Source: Mermis nigrescens (lineage: Eukaryota; Nematoda; Enoplea; Mermithida; Mermithidae). Taken from it: 64,000 nucleotides of DNA. Within the stretch, counting starts at the first letter, position 1; every line of letters starts with the position of its first letter. Of the stretch, positions 11,783-23,468 are shown in pieces. Location: assembly GCA_036768485.1 (NCBI GenBank), contig JAVLUZ010000142.1, positions 2,117,259 through 2,181,258 of the forward strand, in the 5' to 3' direction. Under the pieces are notes generated by a model that ran no database searches, was not told the DNA's origin, and was given only the letters and a program-made list of their open reading frames with translations. The translations under genes were made by a program, and so were the position numbers.

Positions 11783-14700
11783 GTAAGTTTGGTGTATGAT
11801 GTATTTTATTCATAAATATGTACGATTGTCGGAAGACATGTCATTTAATAGAGATTTTAATAATATTAGCGATTTTTAAATTTAAAGTTTCACCCGTTTA
11901 TATTAAAATTTCACCCATTTATTTATCTAACGGGTTTCTTAATTTAAAATCCAAAAAATCTTATTTTAATCAGAAACTAATAAGGTTGTACGTTACTGAT
12001 GATGATGTGCGGAAACCCGCGGTAAGTAAATATTGCATTGTGAGATAAGGATGGCGAACTGTACGTTCGAGAGCTTCTAATCACGGATACACAGTGTGGT
12101 TGGTCTTGGAGGCACGGTTGTTTTGCGACATGTCCGGCCTTGCAAGTGATCTCTGACACTTGGTTGTATAACTTTCAATAATATTAAGCAAGTCAGGGCA
12201 AATCAGTAAAGAAATATTTATTTATTAATAGGGTCCTCGCACACGACTATCGTTCTGTGCGGAAATTCTCAAAAGTTTTCTGCACGCATAGTAAATTTTT
12301 CTGCTTCACTTTTTTGTACGGTGAAGGATTTTGAGGATTGTAGAAAGATTTTTGGAGTCATCTCTATACAATATACAAAGACTTTATGGGGCAGAGTGAT
12401 GGTAAATTCAAAATTTTTTGCCGAATATCGTAATTACAATGTATTTAGCTCCAGGTTCGGGCACTAAACGCTCCTAAATCTATCTTCGTGAATTTCGGGC
12501 ATCTTTGTGCAAACTTAAACATCTTTTACATCTACGTCTACCAGGCCTGTAGTGAAGGTTCGATCAAGGGGGGCGGACCCAACATAAATTGGTCAGCTCG
12601 AAAAAATCGCATTTTTCGACGTTTTTTGATATACTCTATCCATAAGGATTATTAAATTCGAATTTTTTCGAAAAAATTTTTTTTTCAATAAAAAGGCTAT
12701 AAAAAGTGTCGTTTTTCGGTCGCAGTTTAGCCCGATCTTCCCGTGCATTATCTAACCATTCAAAAAATTTTCGGCCAGAGGAGGGGCGGCCGCCTCCCCT
12801 CAAATACGGCCCTGATCTCTACTGTTTTGTAAAGATTTTATGCAGATAATAAGAACTATTTGACAACTTTGCACTGTTTTCTGCCGTTTGAAGATAACAT
12901 TGACTTTTTATCTCCGTTTTACGTTGAATTAATAAGCGGATAGGTGTCCATCATGAGATTCAGTCGGCATATTGCAATCACTGTATTATTTCTGATTGTG
13001 CAAGACGAATTATTTTAGCTCTCTGAGTCAAGTTTTATGTGTAAATTCAACCAAAAAATCATAAAAATTTTGGTGCTTTGCGCCAATCTAATATAATCCG
13101 TTGAATTTAAGACGAAGTAACATTTTTTAGGTGTGCGGGTTGCGCATAACAGACTGGCAGTATGTAAAACTGTGTATCTTTAAGAGTATATGTATATATT
13201 ATATGTACAAAAAATTTTTCGCTCGTGCAAAGACTTCCCGGGATCGTCGTACATGTACAAAAAGGCTGGTACAAAAACAATGCATATAGATATGTATTAC
13301 TCTTCATTTGCATACTTGTGTATCAAAAGCAAATAATCAGATACGCTAATTTCTCTGAAAATCAAAATACGACATATGTACATTTGTGATCTAAGTCTTA
13401 TTGTACAGTGCCATAGTGAGCAATAAAGTAAAACATGGGATAACACATATATCAATGTCCTACCTTTCTTGAAAATGTAGTAAGCGTAAATAACTATATA
13501 AATCTTCGACTTGGAGCCACTATTGTTTTATCATACAAGTTGCACGTTAATGCAAATTATTTGAAATAAGTGAGCGACAGTTGTAGGATGGTGTTTGTAT
13601 ACTAGTGCCGTAGTAAAAATAAGCAAGTCGTTGACTTCTTCAAGTATTCTCGCATAAAAAATTATGTTTGTTTAGCTTGGTTGATGTTCTGGGCCCAGTC
13701 GTTGATCGAATGGGGATACTTTCAGCCAGAGCACAAGGTCTTGGTCACACGTTAACCTCGTACGATAAGCTGTTGAAGGCACCCGAACAAATATTGTATA
13801 TTTTTTGGACTGAAGCTGACAATGGGTAATTGGTAAACATGCATGTACACAGGGCCGTATATAATGAGGGCGGGGGCGGCCGCTCCCCTCTTGGCCGGAA
13901 AAAATTTTTTGGAAGGTAAGATAATGCACAGAAAGATGGAAAAATCGGATGACTTTGTCGTAAAAATCTTCAAATTTTCGACGCTTCACGCTGGATGTAA
14001 GCTGTTTTCCATCATGCTAGCCCAAGCGCGATCAAAAAATGACACTTTTTATAGCCCTTTTTGGATAGAGCATGTCAAAAAACGTCAAAAAATGCGGTTT
14101 TTGCGAGCTATCCCGACGAATTTCCCGAGTTATAACCAATTTATGCTGGGTCCCCCTTGGCCGGATCCTAGATACAGGTCTGTATGTATGTACATAAATA
14201 TTTTAACTTTGATTATGTTATAGATAATCCGTCAAAGTGAGAATAATCATTCAATTAAATATGCCCTCTAATCAACTCGACCTTTTATAATTTTGTTCGT
14301 ATCATTTATTTACTTTAATTTTAGTTATATTTAATTTTTGCTGCGCTAAAAAATAATTTTGTAAAAAATGTCAAATTTTTGTCCATTTTTGGTTCTAATT
14401 TTGCCTTATTTTCCCTAGAAATTTCGCTTTTCTCCTTGTAGTCACCTACAAAATCTCGCGTTTATGTCTGATCGTATCCTACTTTTTGTTTAAAGCTCGT
14501 GTAATTAATTATATCTGGTTTACATCAAATTAGGCTAAATTTTAAAACTGTTACCATAGGTGGGCGGCACCAAAGCTTTGTGAGGTGCAAGATTTTTTCA
14601 AAGGTAAAAAAATGGCCTTAAAAATGGTGGTATGGCGAAAAAAGACAAAAATTTCAAAAATTGAATTCTGGGGGATGCATACTTCCAAACCCCCTCACGC

Positions 14701-17700
14701 CCAGGTTATTTATGTTTTACATTATCGTTATTTCTTGATGTTTTATCATAGGAGCGGAAGCCTCATAATCGGCTTTTTAAAATGTGTGCGGCGAGTGCTC
14801 TACTTGCACGACACAAAAAGCCAGATATTAGTTAAGCGCAATCCGATTTGCTTATTGGATTTTTACGTGTGCGATGGCTTGCAGCGAAAAGGGAACGGCA
14901 AAGTTTTATACGATGCCATGCTAAAGGTTAAGCAAATTTGTTGACTTTTTTTTGGCGTTTCTTATCGTGGAGCTGGATAAGTGTTGTTTAGGGGGTAAAC
15001 CATACACGTGGAAGGTAGAGATGGCTAGAGGGGTTGAAAATGATCATATAGTAAATAGTGATCATTTTTGTACAAGGTCACTTTTTATATGTACTACGGT
15101 CCCAAATGTCACTTTACATGCTGTTTATGAAATTTTTGTTTACTAGATACAGTAGTATGTACGTTATGTGCGATAACTGGATTTCTTGACCCTTATTGCT
15201 CAAGTAAGTCTAGCTAATTTATGGCTTCCTAGCGATAAAAAATACAATGTGTTATTTTATATGGTTCGAAATGTGGCCGAATTTTGACTGGCTCGAACAT
15301 TGTTAGTAGACTTCGCTCGAACATTGTTAGTAGACTTCAGGTGCAGATTCAATCGGAAACTCGGCGGGATTAATGCAAGAATCTTGAGAAAGAAAAGGAA
15401 AAGCAGTTTCGGTAAATTGAAAAAAAAAGTTCCTCTTCATGATTTAAACTGGCTTTGATTTATATATATTCCGAGCAATACAGAGAAAATTAAAGAAAAA
15501 TTGAAATGTTAAGTGGGTCAGTGATAGGTATTATTTGCACGTGTTACATATTTCATACGATTGGAAATCTGCTTAAATTACGACTGGCTCGTGCATTGGT
15601 AATATACTTCAGGGTCAGATTCGGTGGGTAACTGGGCGAGATAAAGAGCGGATATTTATTTTCTATAATGATTTTTACCTATCATTTGGCATAATTTTTT
15701 CGAATTTCGGGCACTCCGCACCGGATAGCTCTTTGATGGCATTTACCGAATTTCTTGGCTTGATGGCTCAAACATATGTACAGTTTTTAAAATATTGTTT
15801 TTTCACGCAATAAATACTGAGTGGGCTGTACAAAGAATTTTTTTAACAAAACGGAAATTTTAAAATTTTCATATTAAAATTTGTTCCATTTTTTAGCGAA
15901 AATTCTAAAAATTTCCGACACTTAGAGCCACGCTGAATGCTCGTGCATTTAGTGCATTCAATTTAATTTAGTGCTGAGCTGAGATAAATGCAAAAACAAA
16001 AATCATGATGAATGTTCAAAATCTCTAAAAATCAGGATGTTTTGCGAAATGAGAAATCAAATAGATTACTTGTTGTATTTAAATAAGATTCGTGGCAAAT
16101 AATTTTAAGAGTCGATCATTGATTCCCTAGATTTCTCATAGTCGAAATTTGCAGGGACGACATTCTACTTGAAAACTTGTCATATACTGTATTTATTCTT
16201 TGTATTTTTGTAACAATAATAAAGGTAGGTAAAAATACATGTAAGAGCTCGAAATTTTGGGGGTGTGGGGACGACCAGCTTTGTGTAAGGATCCCCACAT
16301 CACCCCCATTACATGTCTGTTCAGGAATCCCAGTAATATATCGACATACATAATATGCGTGCCAATGACTGGTGCTGTAAGCATTCTATTATGTGTCGCA
16401 TGACATTTTTTAGGACGAAAATGTCTTGCCAGAGATGGTTGCTATTGATAAACCGAGTGAAAGCTTATTGCGCTTCCTGCTCAAACATTACAAATTGAGT
16501 GCCCCATTTTGGCAGTCAAATAATTACGTCATATATCCAGGATTTTTTGATCACAGTGGTAAGCTTTCTTTACGATTGCCAAATTTTTCTCACGATTTTT
16601 TTACCGAAATGAGATATACATATTTAGATATATTGTATTAAAAAAGATTTGTAACAGTAAAAAAACAGACTATGCTGCGGTAATTTCTGGAGGAAATTTT
16701 CTTATTTTTATTTCTTAAAATGCCTAAACTAATCCATAGTGTAAAGTGCATAAATGCAGGCTTGTGAAATTTTGATGTACAAACGTATGAGTGTAAAGTA
16801 TCGTATATAGGTACCAGTTGTCCTTCTGGCACAGACAATGAAGTATTTTCTAAATTTAAAAAAATGCAACTTTGGCTGACGGTAGCACATGTATTATAGG
16901 TAGCATGTAAAATTATCGATTTCGTTCCTAGCGTAGAAAACTACCTTATATGGTGGATTCACATCGATAAACGAATTTCTTGGAAATCGCCCTCGTAAGT
17001 TTGGCAGAATTTGTTTCCTTCTACTTTTAAACGTGCATGATCTACAGGGGATGAGGGTGCTCAACCCACAGAAAAGTTTAACCCCATCGGAAAAGTTTTA
17101 GCCCACTAGAAATTTTTTCATCCCTCCGGAATTCGCAATTTTTAAAAGTTTCCAAAAAATTCGTAGAAAAATTGCTGTTTCGAACGTTTTTAGTTATGTT
17201 TTGCAAAAAGTGTCAAATTTTTGGCACATATCTTCTGATTATTCTGAATTTTTTTATTTTTCCTTTTTTCCTTTTCGCTGTAAAAAGATAGAGCATCATC
17301 AGAATCGCCAAAAACAATGTTTTTTTGACGCGTATCCACCATTTTTGAGCCGAAAAATATGCAATTATATTCAGGCCCGTATCCAGGATTTTATTTCGGA
17401 GGGTAGCGCGACCAAAATTGTTTTAGAACATAAGGGGAACCAAAGGATAAATTTTAGTTTGCAAGTTTCTGGATACATTTAATACGTTGAGAATCCAATA
17501 GAAATTATCTCTTTTAGGGCTGGGAGGCGCGTTCAAACCTCCCCTCTTCAGCGGGCTCCGGGGCGGAGCCTAAAAATTTCTTAAAAAGGGTCCTACAATT
17601 TTGTGTCGTATTGTTAACATTTTTACAAAATTGAATGAACTTTCTTAATTCACCCTAAAAATGGTCAAAGTTCATCAGCAAATTCATAATTATCGTCGAG

Positions 17701-20700
17701 AAATCGCTGTCATTCTTGCTTCTCGAATAAATCTCATTTTCTGCATAAAACCAGTGAAGAAGAGAATAAATAGATGCAAAATATGCGTTAGGTTGTATAA
17801 AGTCTAAGAAATGGAGTGCTTTATCGCGCGCTTGGGAGTAAATAGACCTGATTATAATTGTGAAATTCGGCGCAAAATTTTTTAACGATTTTTGGCTAAA
17901 AAACAAAATGGAGTGTAAAGTAAAAAATCATTCTCCCATTCCTATTCGGGGGGGGGTCACTTGCCCCTATCCCCCTGGATACGGGCCTGGCTATATTATG
18001 TATATGCTTTTTTGCGCATATTTTTCATGATGGTTCAAAAGCAAATGCTCGGTTAAATTTTTAAATGGAAACGCCATTTCAAGCATTTCATTTTTATGGA
18101 ATATTTTTATCGGAAGAACAAGTAGAAAAAACGATTGACCGATTTTGTTTCTTCGTTCTAGCTGCAACATATTGCACTACAACTACATACATATTAGCTT
18201 ACGTTTCATTAATCAATCAAATTGACAACTTACTGCCAGTTTTGCCATCGCCTACTTATATTTGTTTTCAAGATTTTCTGGAGACGCGGGCGTTCAATGG
18301 CGATTCACCATTAGTGGATCGATCACTTTTTACTTTGCATCTTAATTCACTTGCGCTAGATTCAAAAGATGATATGCAAACGGCCAAAAATTTGACTCAG
18401 CCGCAATTTCGTTCACCTGCTGCTTCACCAAGCTCCCATTCAATGGTTGAATGTGTACAACGAGCAGATTGTAGTAATCACACAGTTGTGTGGCTTGCTG
18501 GCATAACTGGGCGTGGGGGGTTTGGGGGTATGCAATGCACCCCCCAGAAACCAAAATACCCCCAGAATTCATATTTTGAAAATTTGTTTTGTTTTTTCTC
18601 TCAAGTTTTTGATGCCAATGGATAGTGCTCGATGAGAAACGTTGAAAAATGGTGTTTTTTCCCCATACCACCATTTTTAAGGCAATTTTTTCCCCTTTGA
18701 AAAATCTTGCACCCCTTCCCCCAGAATTTTGCTGCCGCCCACCTATGCTTGGTGGGATTTAACGGTTCGAATTCCTGCTAACCATACATGGGTATATATG
18801 AGGTTCTGGAGGTTCGGACTATACGTGATTTGGGGTGGTTTCATCCCCCAGAAAATGTTTCATTCCTCCATCAGAAATTTTTTCAAATACTCCCCCAGAA
18901 TTCGTCATTTTTCAAAAATTTTCAAAAAATTCGTAGAAAAGTTGCGTTTTTAAGGCATCTATTTATTCGCTCAAAAATGTCAGATTTCAGGCGCCATATG
19001 CTCATATCTTGACCATAATTTGGTCATTTCAAAATTTTTCTTTGTTTTTATGCTCTGTTTTTGTGCTCCAGAAGGACAGAGCATCGTCAGAAACGCTGAA
19101 AAACGATGTTTCAGACGCGTATCCGCGATTTTTTAGCCCAAAAAAGGCACTTGAAAATTTCACCCCATCTCTCGCTGTGTATGGCTGGTTTGGACCATAG
19201 GTGGGCAGCACCGAAATTGTGGGCAGGGATGAAAAAATTTTTAAGGGTCAAAAAATGGTCATAAAAGTGGTCGTATGGCGAAAAAACACCATTTTTCGAC
19301 GTTTCTCATCAAGCACTATCCAACGGCATCAAAAATCGCTAAAAAAACAAAAAGATTCAAAATTTGAATTCTGGGGGGTATTTCAACTTCTGGGGGTGCA
19401 TACCCCCAACCCCCACGCCCACGTGTGGTTTGGACCCGTCTTTTTGTGTTACGCCCCTTTGTACATGTGCAAAAACAGTTGCACCTTAGCCTACAGTCTC
19501 TGGGCAAAGATTTTTTGGATGGACAAAAACTTTTCGGAAGCGTGTTTGTACATAAATACGAAAAAAGATTTTTGCATGACAAAAACTGTAAAATTGCTGA
19601 AAATTTCCAAAAGTCAGTAATAGCATGATTTTTTCTGCATAAAACTTTATACCCTTTTCTTTGGCTTATTAAATTACAGAACGATTATTTTCATTTTACC
19701 AAATAATATGCGTGTAAATGATTGATCATTTATAAAAAAGTAAATACATAAACATATTTGTATATTTTGTAAATTATTGCGTTATTGATTAAGGTACTTT
19801 TCATTTTGTTTATTTTGTATATCTATTTTGCATATGTACATAAACACTCTTCGATCCTTATTTTTAACAGACGTGAAGTGTTTCAAGTTTTATTCTGTAG
19901 CCTAATGAATTTCTCGTCTTGAAAGTCGCATTCACATGTTTTGCGGAAGTACGCTCATTGCGAATCATTTAACTGAATTGGATTTTGTTGTAGAAACTCA
20001 AAATTTTCTGTGGATTGCTTTACGTAATGTATAACTCCCTAATTTTCGCAATTCTTTCTTTATAGTCTTAATTTGTTATGTGATTTTAGTTTTCTAGATT
20101 TTTTAAACTGCTGTATAGTTATAATATCGCATGTACTCTAAAATTTCTATGCAGTCGGTTCTTTATCTATCCTCAACGCATAAGAGTCTTTGATTTTCAC
20201 AATCCTCATCCTATATGCCCATGTTTCTGCTATAAAGTTGACCGATGAGCATCCATGTAACAAGGGAAAATTCCCCTCACTGAAAGTTGGTCGTCCCGCA
20301 TCCTCCTAAAGTCTGAAATTTCTTGACTCCCCCTATTTTCGGAAGAGATCCATTCTTCGGTCATTTTTAGGTGTTTTATGGCCGTTTTTGGCTAAAAACT
20401 TGAGGTCATTCACCACCCCCCCCCCTAAAAATGGCCGGGGACCATCAACGATACGTGGGCAGCACCAAAATCCAAAATTCTGGGGAGAGGTTGCTAGATT
20501 TTTCAAAGGTCAAAAAATGGCCTTAAAAATAATGATAGGGCGAAAAAACACCATTTTTCAACGTTTCTCATCGAGCACTATCCATTGGCATCAAAAATTG
20601 CGAAAATAGCAAAAAATTCAAAAATAGAATTCTTGGGGGGGGAATATTTTGGGTTCTCTGGAGGGGGTGCATAGCCCCAAACCCCCCACGCCTAGGTGTG

Positions 20701-21030
20701 CTCCCAACCAAAATTATGTAAGACCTTTTACACGTATGCCGATGAGGATTTAAAATTTTTTGGCGATTTCGGCAAGGTAAACAAGTAGGATTTTCTTTTG
20801 AAAGGGCTTTATTCTCCTTAGCTTGCTTTTCAGAATCTTTAAATGGGAGCCTTGCGGCGTTGTCCACTACGACCGATTTGCATCTCGATCATCCTGACTC
20901 ATTTTTCGCTATGGAGAAATCAATGCCACATGAAATAGCGGCGCATGTTGAATCTATCGCCTCGAGCCCAATCGGCAACTTGGCGAAAGAACGTAAATTG
21001 CTGTCGATGGGGCATCACAAGTTATGGTAG
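11730..21030 (+). CDS. ATAT (mec-17 homologue): Alpha-tubulin N-acetyltransferase (Mec-17/ATAT1 family), six exons recognised, N-terminus not found
   Basis: This enzyme transfers acetyl from acetyl-CoA to the luminal Lys40 of alpha-tubulin in stable microtubules (family knowledge). Proposed exons are 11730-11782, 13676-13825, 14752-14926, 16414-16558, 18273-18470 and 20834-21030 (or 20822). Their intron phases join correctly at every junction (2, 2, 0, 1, 1). Signature pieces occur in family order: RMGILSARAQG; GFLK; LDFYV; the acetyl-CoA loop QRKGNGK; AIDKPSESLLRFL with the conserved Asp; NNYVIYPGFF. The tail is low-complexity and ends MGHHKLW. About 287 residues are accounted for. The first strands and the start codon were not located and should lie upstream of 11730. 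At least four MITEs lie in its introns. I am sure of the family and less sure of the first, fifth and sixth exon boundaries. Confidence 0.85.
13676..13825 (+). CDS. ATAT exon carrying RMGILSARAQG
   Basis: The acceptor is tttgtttag/c and the donor aatgg/gtaatt. The reading frame gives LVDVLGPVVDRMGILSARAQ, then a Thr/Ser segment, then EQILYIFWTEADN. This follows the family pattern of Ile-Asp-x-Met-Gly, Ser-Ala-x-Ala-Gln and hydrophobic Leu-Tyr. At 150 nt (1 + 49 codons + 2) its phases fit both neighbours. The following intron contains a CAGGGCC-type MITE (about 13850-14180). Confidence 0.85.
14555..14704 (+). mobile_element. M1 MITE copy (internally deleted), in an ATAT intron
   Basis: Starts cataggtgggcggcacc and ends cctcacgcccag. 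The interior carries the family phrases aaaaatggccttaaaaatgg and tggtatggcgaaaaaa. It is shorter than the usual 230-280 bp. Confidence 0.65.
14752..14926 (+). CDS. ATAT exon with acetyl-CoA binding loop
   Basis: The acceptor is gttttatcatag/g and the donor ctaaag/gttaag. The frame encodes GSLIIGFLK, then ICLLDFYV, then LQRKGNGKVLYDAML. QRKGNGK is the Gln/Arg-x-x-Gly-x-Gly/Ala acetyl-CoA loop of GNAT-fold acetyltransferases. LLDFYV matches the conserved beta-4 strand of Mec-17 proteins. A MITE (14555-14704) ends only about 48 bp upstream of the exon. Confidence 0.92.
16414..16558 (+). CDS. ATAT exon with catalytic-core Asp and C-terminal strand
   Basis: The acceptor is tgacattttttag/gac and the donor cacagtg/gtaagc. 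The frame reads DENVLPEMVAIDKPSESLL, then RFLLKHYKLS, then NNYVIYPGFFDHS. Ala-Ile-Asp-Lys-Pro-Ser and Asn-Asn-x-Val-x-Tyr-x-Gly-Phe-Phe are diagnostic of the family. The Asp is one of the residues implicated in catalysis in family members. Confidence 0.93.
16559..17371. other. ATAT intron sequence without other features
   Basis: AT-rich. A few 'aaatttttt' and 'cagaaaagttt' phrases around 17040-17170 resemble the interiors of nearby MITEs. No exon signal is visible. Confidence 0.5.
17372..17989. mobile_element. hAT-like MITE (CAGGCCCGTATCCAGG TIR)
   Basis: The left terminus caggcccgtatccagg is complementary to the right terminus cctggatacgggcctg. The flanking octamers attatatt and gctatatt agree at 6 of 8 positions. 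The interior includes the 'cggggcggagcc' phrase shared with 6.8-8.2 kb. It lies in an ATAT intron. Confidence 0.7.
18273..18470 (+). CDS. ATAT C-terminal tail exon (3' boundary uncertain)
   Basis: The acceptor is atttgttttcaag/at. With the single base left by the previous exon the frame reads D FLETRAFNGDSPLVD, then a Ser/Thr-rich tail containing RSPAASPSSHSM. The best phase-1 donor is cagatt/gtagta at 18471. The open frame goes on to a MITE at 18502-18747. Deleting the MITE would put a TAA directly after the codons for WLAG, so a version using this as the terminal exon is also possible. Confidence 0.55.
18502..18747 (-). mobile_element. M1 MITE copy next to the ATAT tail exon
   Basis: Begins cataactgggcgtgggggg and ends gccgcccacctatg. 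The flanking octamers cttgctgg and cttggtgg agree at 7 of 8. The insertion is 31 bp beyond the proposed donor of the fifth ATAT exon. Confidence 0.75.
18780..19188. repeat. Degraded CATACATG-type MITE
   Basis: Contains catacatggg at 18784 and 'cgctgtgtatgg' at 19176, with interior phrases (ttcatcccccagaaaatg, aaaatttttcaaaaaattcg) like the MITE at 11058-11468. The ends are not cleanly defined. Confidence 0.4.
19197..19427 (+). mobile_element. M1 MITE, reference copy with perfect TSD
   Basis: Starts cataggtgggcagcacc and ends cccacgcccacgtgtg. It is flanked by identical octamers gtttggac (19189-19196 and 19428-19435). The termini CAyAssTGGGC are imperfect inverted repeats. 231 bp with no ORF. 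It serves as the reference for this family in the window. Confidence 0.85.
19436..20449. other. ATAT intron, no recognised feature
   Basis: AT-rich. It carries a short open frame without plausible composition. A homopolymer-rich piece near 20280-20450 (runs of C, 'ggaccatcaacg') resembles MITE edges. Confidence 0.5.
20450..20700 (+). mobile_element. M1 MITE copy
   Basis: Starts gatacgtgggcagcacc and ends cacgcctaggtgtg, with the standard interior phrases (ggtcaaaaaatggccttaaa; catcgagcactatccattgg). Flanks are too diverged for a confident TSD. Confidence 0.7.
20834..21030 (+). CDS. ATAT terminal exon
   Basis: A plus-strand frame opens after cttgcttttcag (20833) or after attctccttag (20821); both acceptors give the same phase 1. 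It runs about 65 codons through SLNGSLAALSTTTDLHLDH and then ESIASSPIGNLAKERKLL to MGHHKLW and TAG 21028-21030. Composition and codon use look coding, unlike the MITE-rich flanks. Assignment to ATAT rests on phase, strand and position, since C-terminal tails of this family are poorly conserved. Confidence 0.6.
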
Positions 21031-21213
21031 ATGATCGATCGGTTGTTTCAAATACATATCATTTTGTTAATTAATTTTGCTCCGCTGTACGAGTCGTCTT
21101 GATCTTCGTTTTACGAGATTAATTTTTATGTATCAATCTTTTTTAAGCGGATGATATTTTTACATCAGGTCGCTGATGACAGCTTTTTTACGTAAAATAA
21201 CACAGGTTACCAT
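21031..21213. other. Presumed 3' flank of ATAT
   Basis: Follows the TAG stop at 21030. It is AT-rich with no clear AATAAA, so the transcript end cannot be placed. Confidence 0.35.
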
Positions 21214-21469
21214 CATAGGCGGGCGGCACCGAAATTCTGGGGGTGCAATATTTTCAAAGGTCAAGAAATAGCATTAAAAATGGTGCTATGGTGAAAAAAC
21301 ACTATTTTTCAACGTTCCTCATCGAGCACTATCCATTGGCATCAAAAAATTGCGAAAAAATTAAAAAAATTTCAAAAATTAAATTGGGGGGGATATTTTA
21401 GTTTCTAAAGAGTATTTTGGTTTCTCGGGGGGGGGTAGCATACCCCGAAACCCTCCACGCCCAGGTGTG
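21214..21469 (+). mobile_element. M1 MITE copy with 8-bp TSD (one mismatch)
   Basis: Starts cataggcgggcggcacc and ends cacgcccaggtgtg. The flanks gttaccat and gtgaccat match at 7 of 8. Confidence 0.75.
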
Positions 21470-21477
21470 GTGACCAT

Positions 21478-22227
21478 AACAACCATAAACAGATATAACG
21501 TTATTTTCTATTATATGTATTAATGTACATATCGGGTGGTGTGGTGTGGTGATCATATGCAGGTGCATAGCATGGTCGATCTGGGGGATCAGCTATTTAA
21601 TCGAGGGAGGTCGAAAATTGAGCTCTCTTGAGCCAAAATGACCTCTTAAACTGGTATACATGCTAAAATAGCGTTAAAACGACGTTATTCCACAGGCTTC
21701 TAATCATTTTCCAGCATTTTAAAGAAAATTTATTTTAATCTTAATGTGTACATGCTCTGTCTGAGAGCCATTTTTCACGGATCAATGAATGGATAGTGAA
21801 ATTCTGCGAGTTTAAATGGCTACCATCGAATTTTTTGAAACCTTATACTTAACATTTTATGGAGTATATTTGACATCCACCAAGATCTTATGATGCAATG
21901 AAAAGTAACTCTTGGAACCAATTCACTTATAAAATGTTTAACACTAAAAGATTTATTGTTGTCCTGATGAACGAAAAAACAATTTATTCACTAAGCTTAC
22001 ATTAGGCTAATATTGCCATTTTAACCAACCTCAATCAAATTACACGAGAGAGCAACCAAATTTCACACATACACTCCCAACATATGCCACAGTTGCCTAC
22101 CTTACTTGGATTTGCAAATCACTTCACTTGTTTGCAAAATAGAATTGGACAAACTTTGTTTCAAATTTTTGTCGTCATATTTGATTGAATTGTCCTTTTG
22201 TCCTCTCTGTATTTCTGATAGGCACAT
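21478..22227. other. No gene recognised
   Basis: AT-rich intergenic sequence. A 'gtggtgtggtgatcat' microsatellite-like bit lies near 21537. Confidence 0.5.
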
Positions 22228-22235
22228 ATCAAGTT

Positions 22236-22487
22236 CACACGTGGGCATGGGGGAGTTATGCACCCATCCCAGAAGGCCGAATACCCCTCCCCCAAATCGA
22301 AATACCTCGCAGAATTCAATTTTTGATTTTTTGTTTTTTTCGCGATGTTTTGATGCCAATGAATTGTGCTCGATGAGGAACGATGAAAAATAGTGTTTTT
22401 TACCATACCACAATTTTTAAGACCATTTTTTACCTTTAAAAAATCTCGCACCCCTACAGAATTTTGGTGCTGCGCTGCCCACCTATG
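22236..22487 (-). mobile_element. M1 MITE copy
   Basis: Starts cacacgtgggcatggggg and ends gctgcccacctatg. The flanks atcaagtt and atcaagca match at 6 of 8. Confidence 0.7.
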
Positions 22488-22671
22488 ATCAAGCACCTTG
22501 ACTTTATTATACATATGCCCAAAAAGTCATCTGTACTTACTATATGTATATTTACCTATTTTAACTCGCTTTATTGTTGCATAAAATCGGCGTCCTATAA
22601 TTGTTTCCGTCTTATTTGATACGAAGTAAAGAAGTGTCGTTTTATTTTAAGCAAAAACCAAGCATTGCTAT

Positions 22672-23384
22672 CACACATAGGGTTGGGGGTATGCACCCCC
22701 GCCAGAAATCAAGATACCCTCTAGAATTCAATTCTTGAATTTTTTTGTTTTTTTTTCTCGCAATTTTTTGATACCAATGGATAGTGCTGGACGAGAAACG
22801 TTGGAAAATGGTGTTTTCCTCGCCATACCACCACACATGGGCGTCGGGGGATATGCACCCCCTCAGAAGTTGAAATACCCCCCCCAGAAATCAAAATACC
22901 CCCCAGAAAAAAATTTTTTTGCTTTTCTAGCAATTTTTTGATGCCATTGGATAGAGCTTGATGAGAAACGTCGAAAAATGGTGTTTTTTCGCCATACCAC
23001 CATTTTTAAGGCCATTTTTGACCTTTAAAAATTTTTTCACCCCCCCCCCCCCAGAAATTTTTTCACCCCCCCCCCCCCTCCCTTGGTGCTGCCCACCTAT
23101 GCATACCACCATTTTTAAGGCCATTTTTTGACTTGAAAAATCTTCCATCCCCCCTACAGAATTTTGGTGCTGCCCACGTATGGTATGCACCCCCCCCCGA
23201 GAAATCAAAATACCCCCCCCCAGAATTCAATTTTTGCAAATTTTTTTTGTTTTCTTTCGCAATTTTTTGATGCGCTCGATGAGAAACGTTATAAAATTGT
23301 GTTTTCGCCATCCTACCATTTTAAGGCCATTTTTTACCTTTAAAAAATCAACACCCCCCGGAATTTCGGTGGCGCCCACCTATG
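22672..23384 (-). mobile_element. Nested cluster of M1 MITEs
   Basis: The outer block starts cacacatagggttggggg and ends ggcgcccacctatg, with perfect flanking octamers attgctat (22664-22671 and 23385-23392). Inside, another copy (22832-23101, cacacatgggcg to gcccacctatg) is itself flanked by the perfect octamer cataccac (22824-22831 and 23102-23109), a sequence belonging to the MITE interior. A third right end (cccacgtatg near 23179) shows a further copy in the stack. Confidence 0.75.
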
Positions 23385-23468
23385 ATTGCTATTGCTATTC
23401 ACTGCATAGATTGTAGTGCGTACAGATTTTTGGATCGCAAGATAATTTCAGGGATATGGGTCCACCAG

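Noticed and set aside
11960..12035. Exon ending in gcg/gtaagt at 12029
   Set aside because: The donor is strong, but no frame in the required phase is open and no ATAT-like residues are encoded. It cannot join the exon at 13676.
12845..12940. Possible N-terminal ATAT exon (FEDNIDFLSPFYVEL)
   Set aside because: It superficially resembles the family N-terminus and has an acceptor-like tatgcag, but its frame ends in a stop with no donor in the right phase.
22672..23384. CRISPR-like spaced repeats in the MITE cluster
   Set aside because: Repeat units are 160-270 bp with 8-bp TSDs, not short direct repeats with unique spacers.
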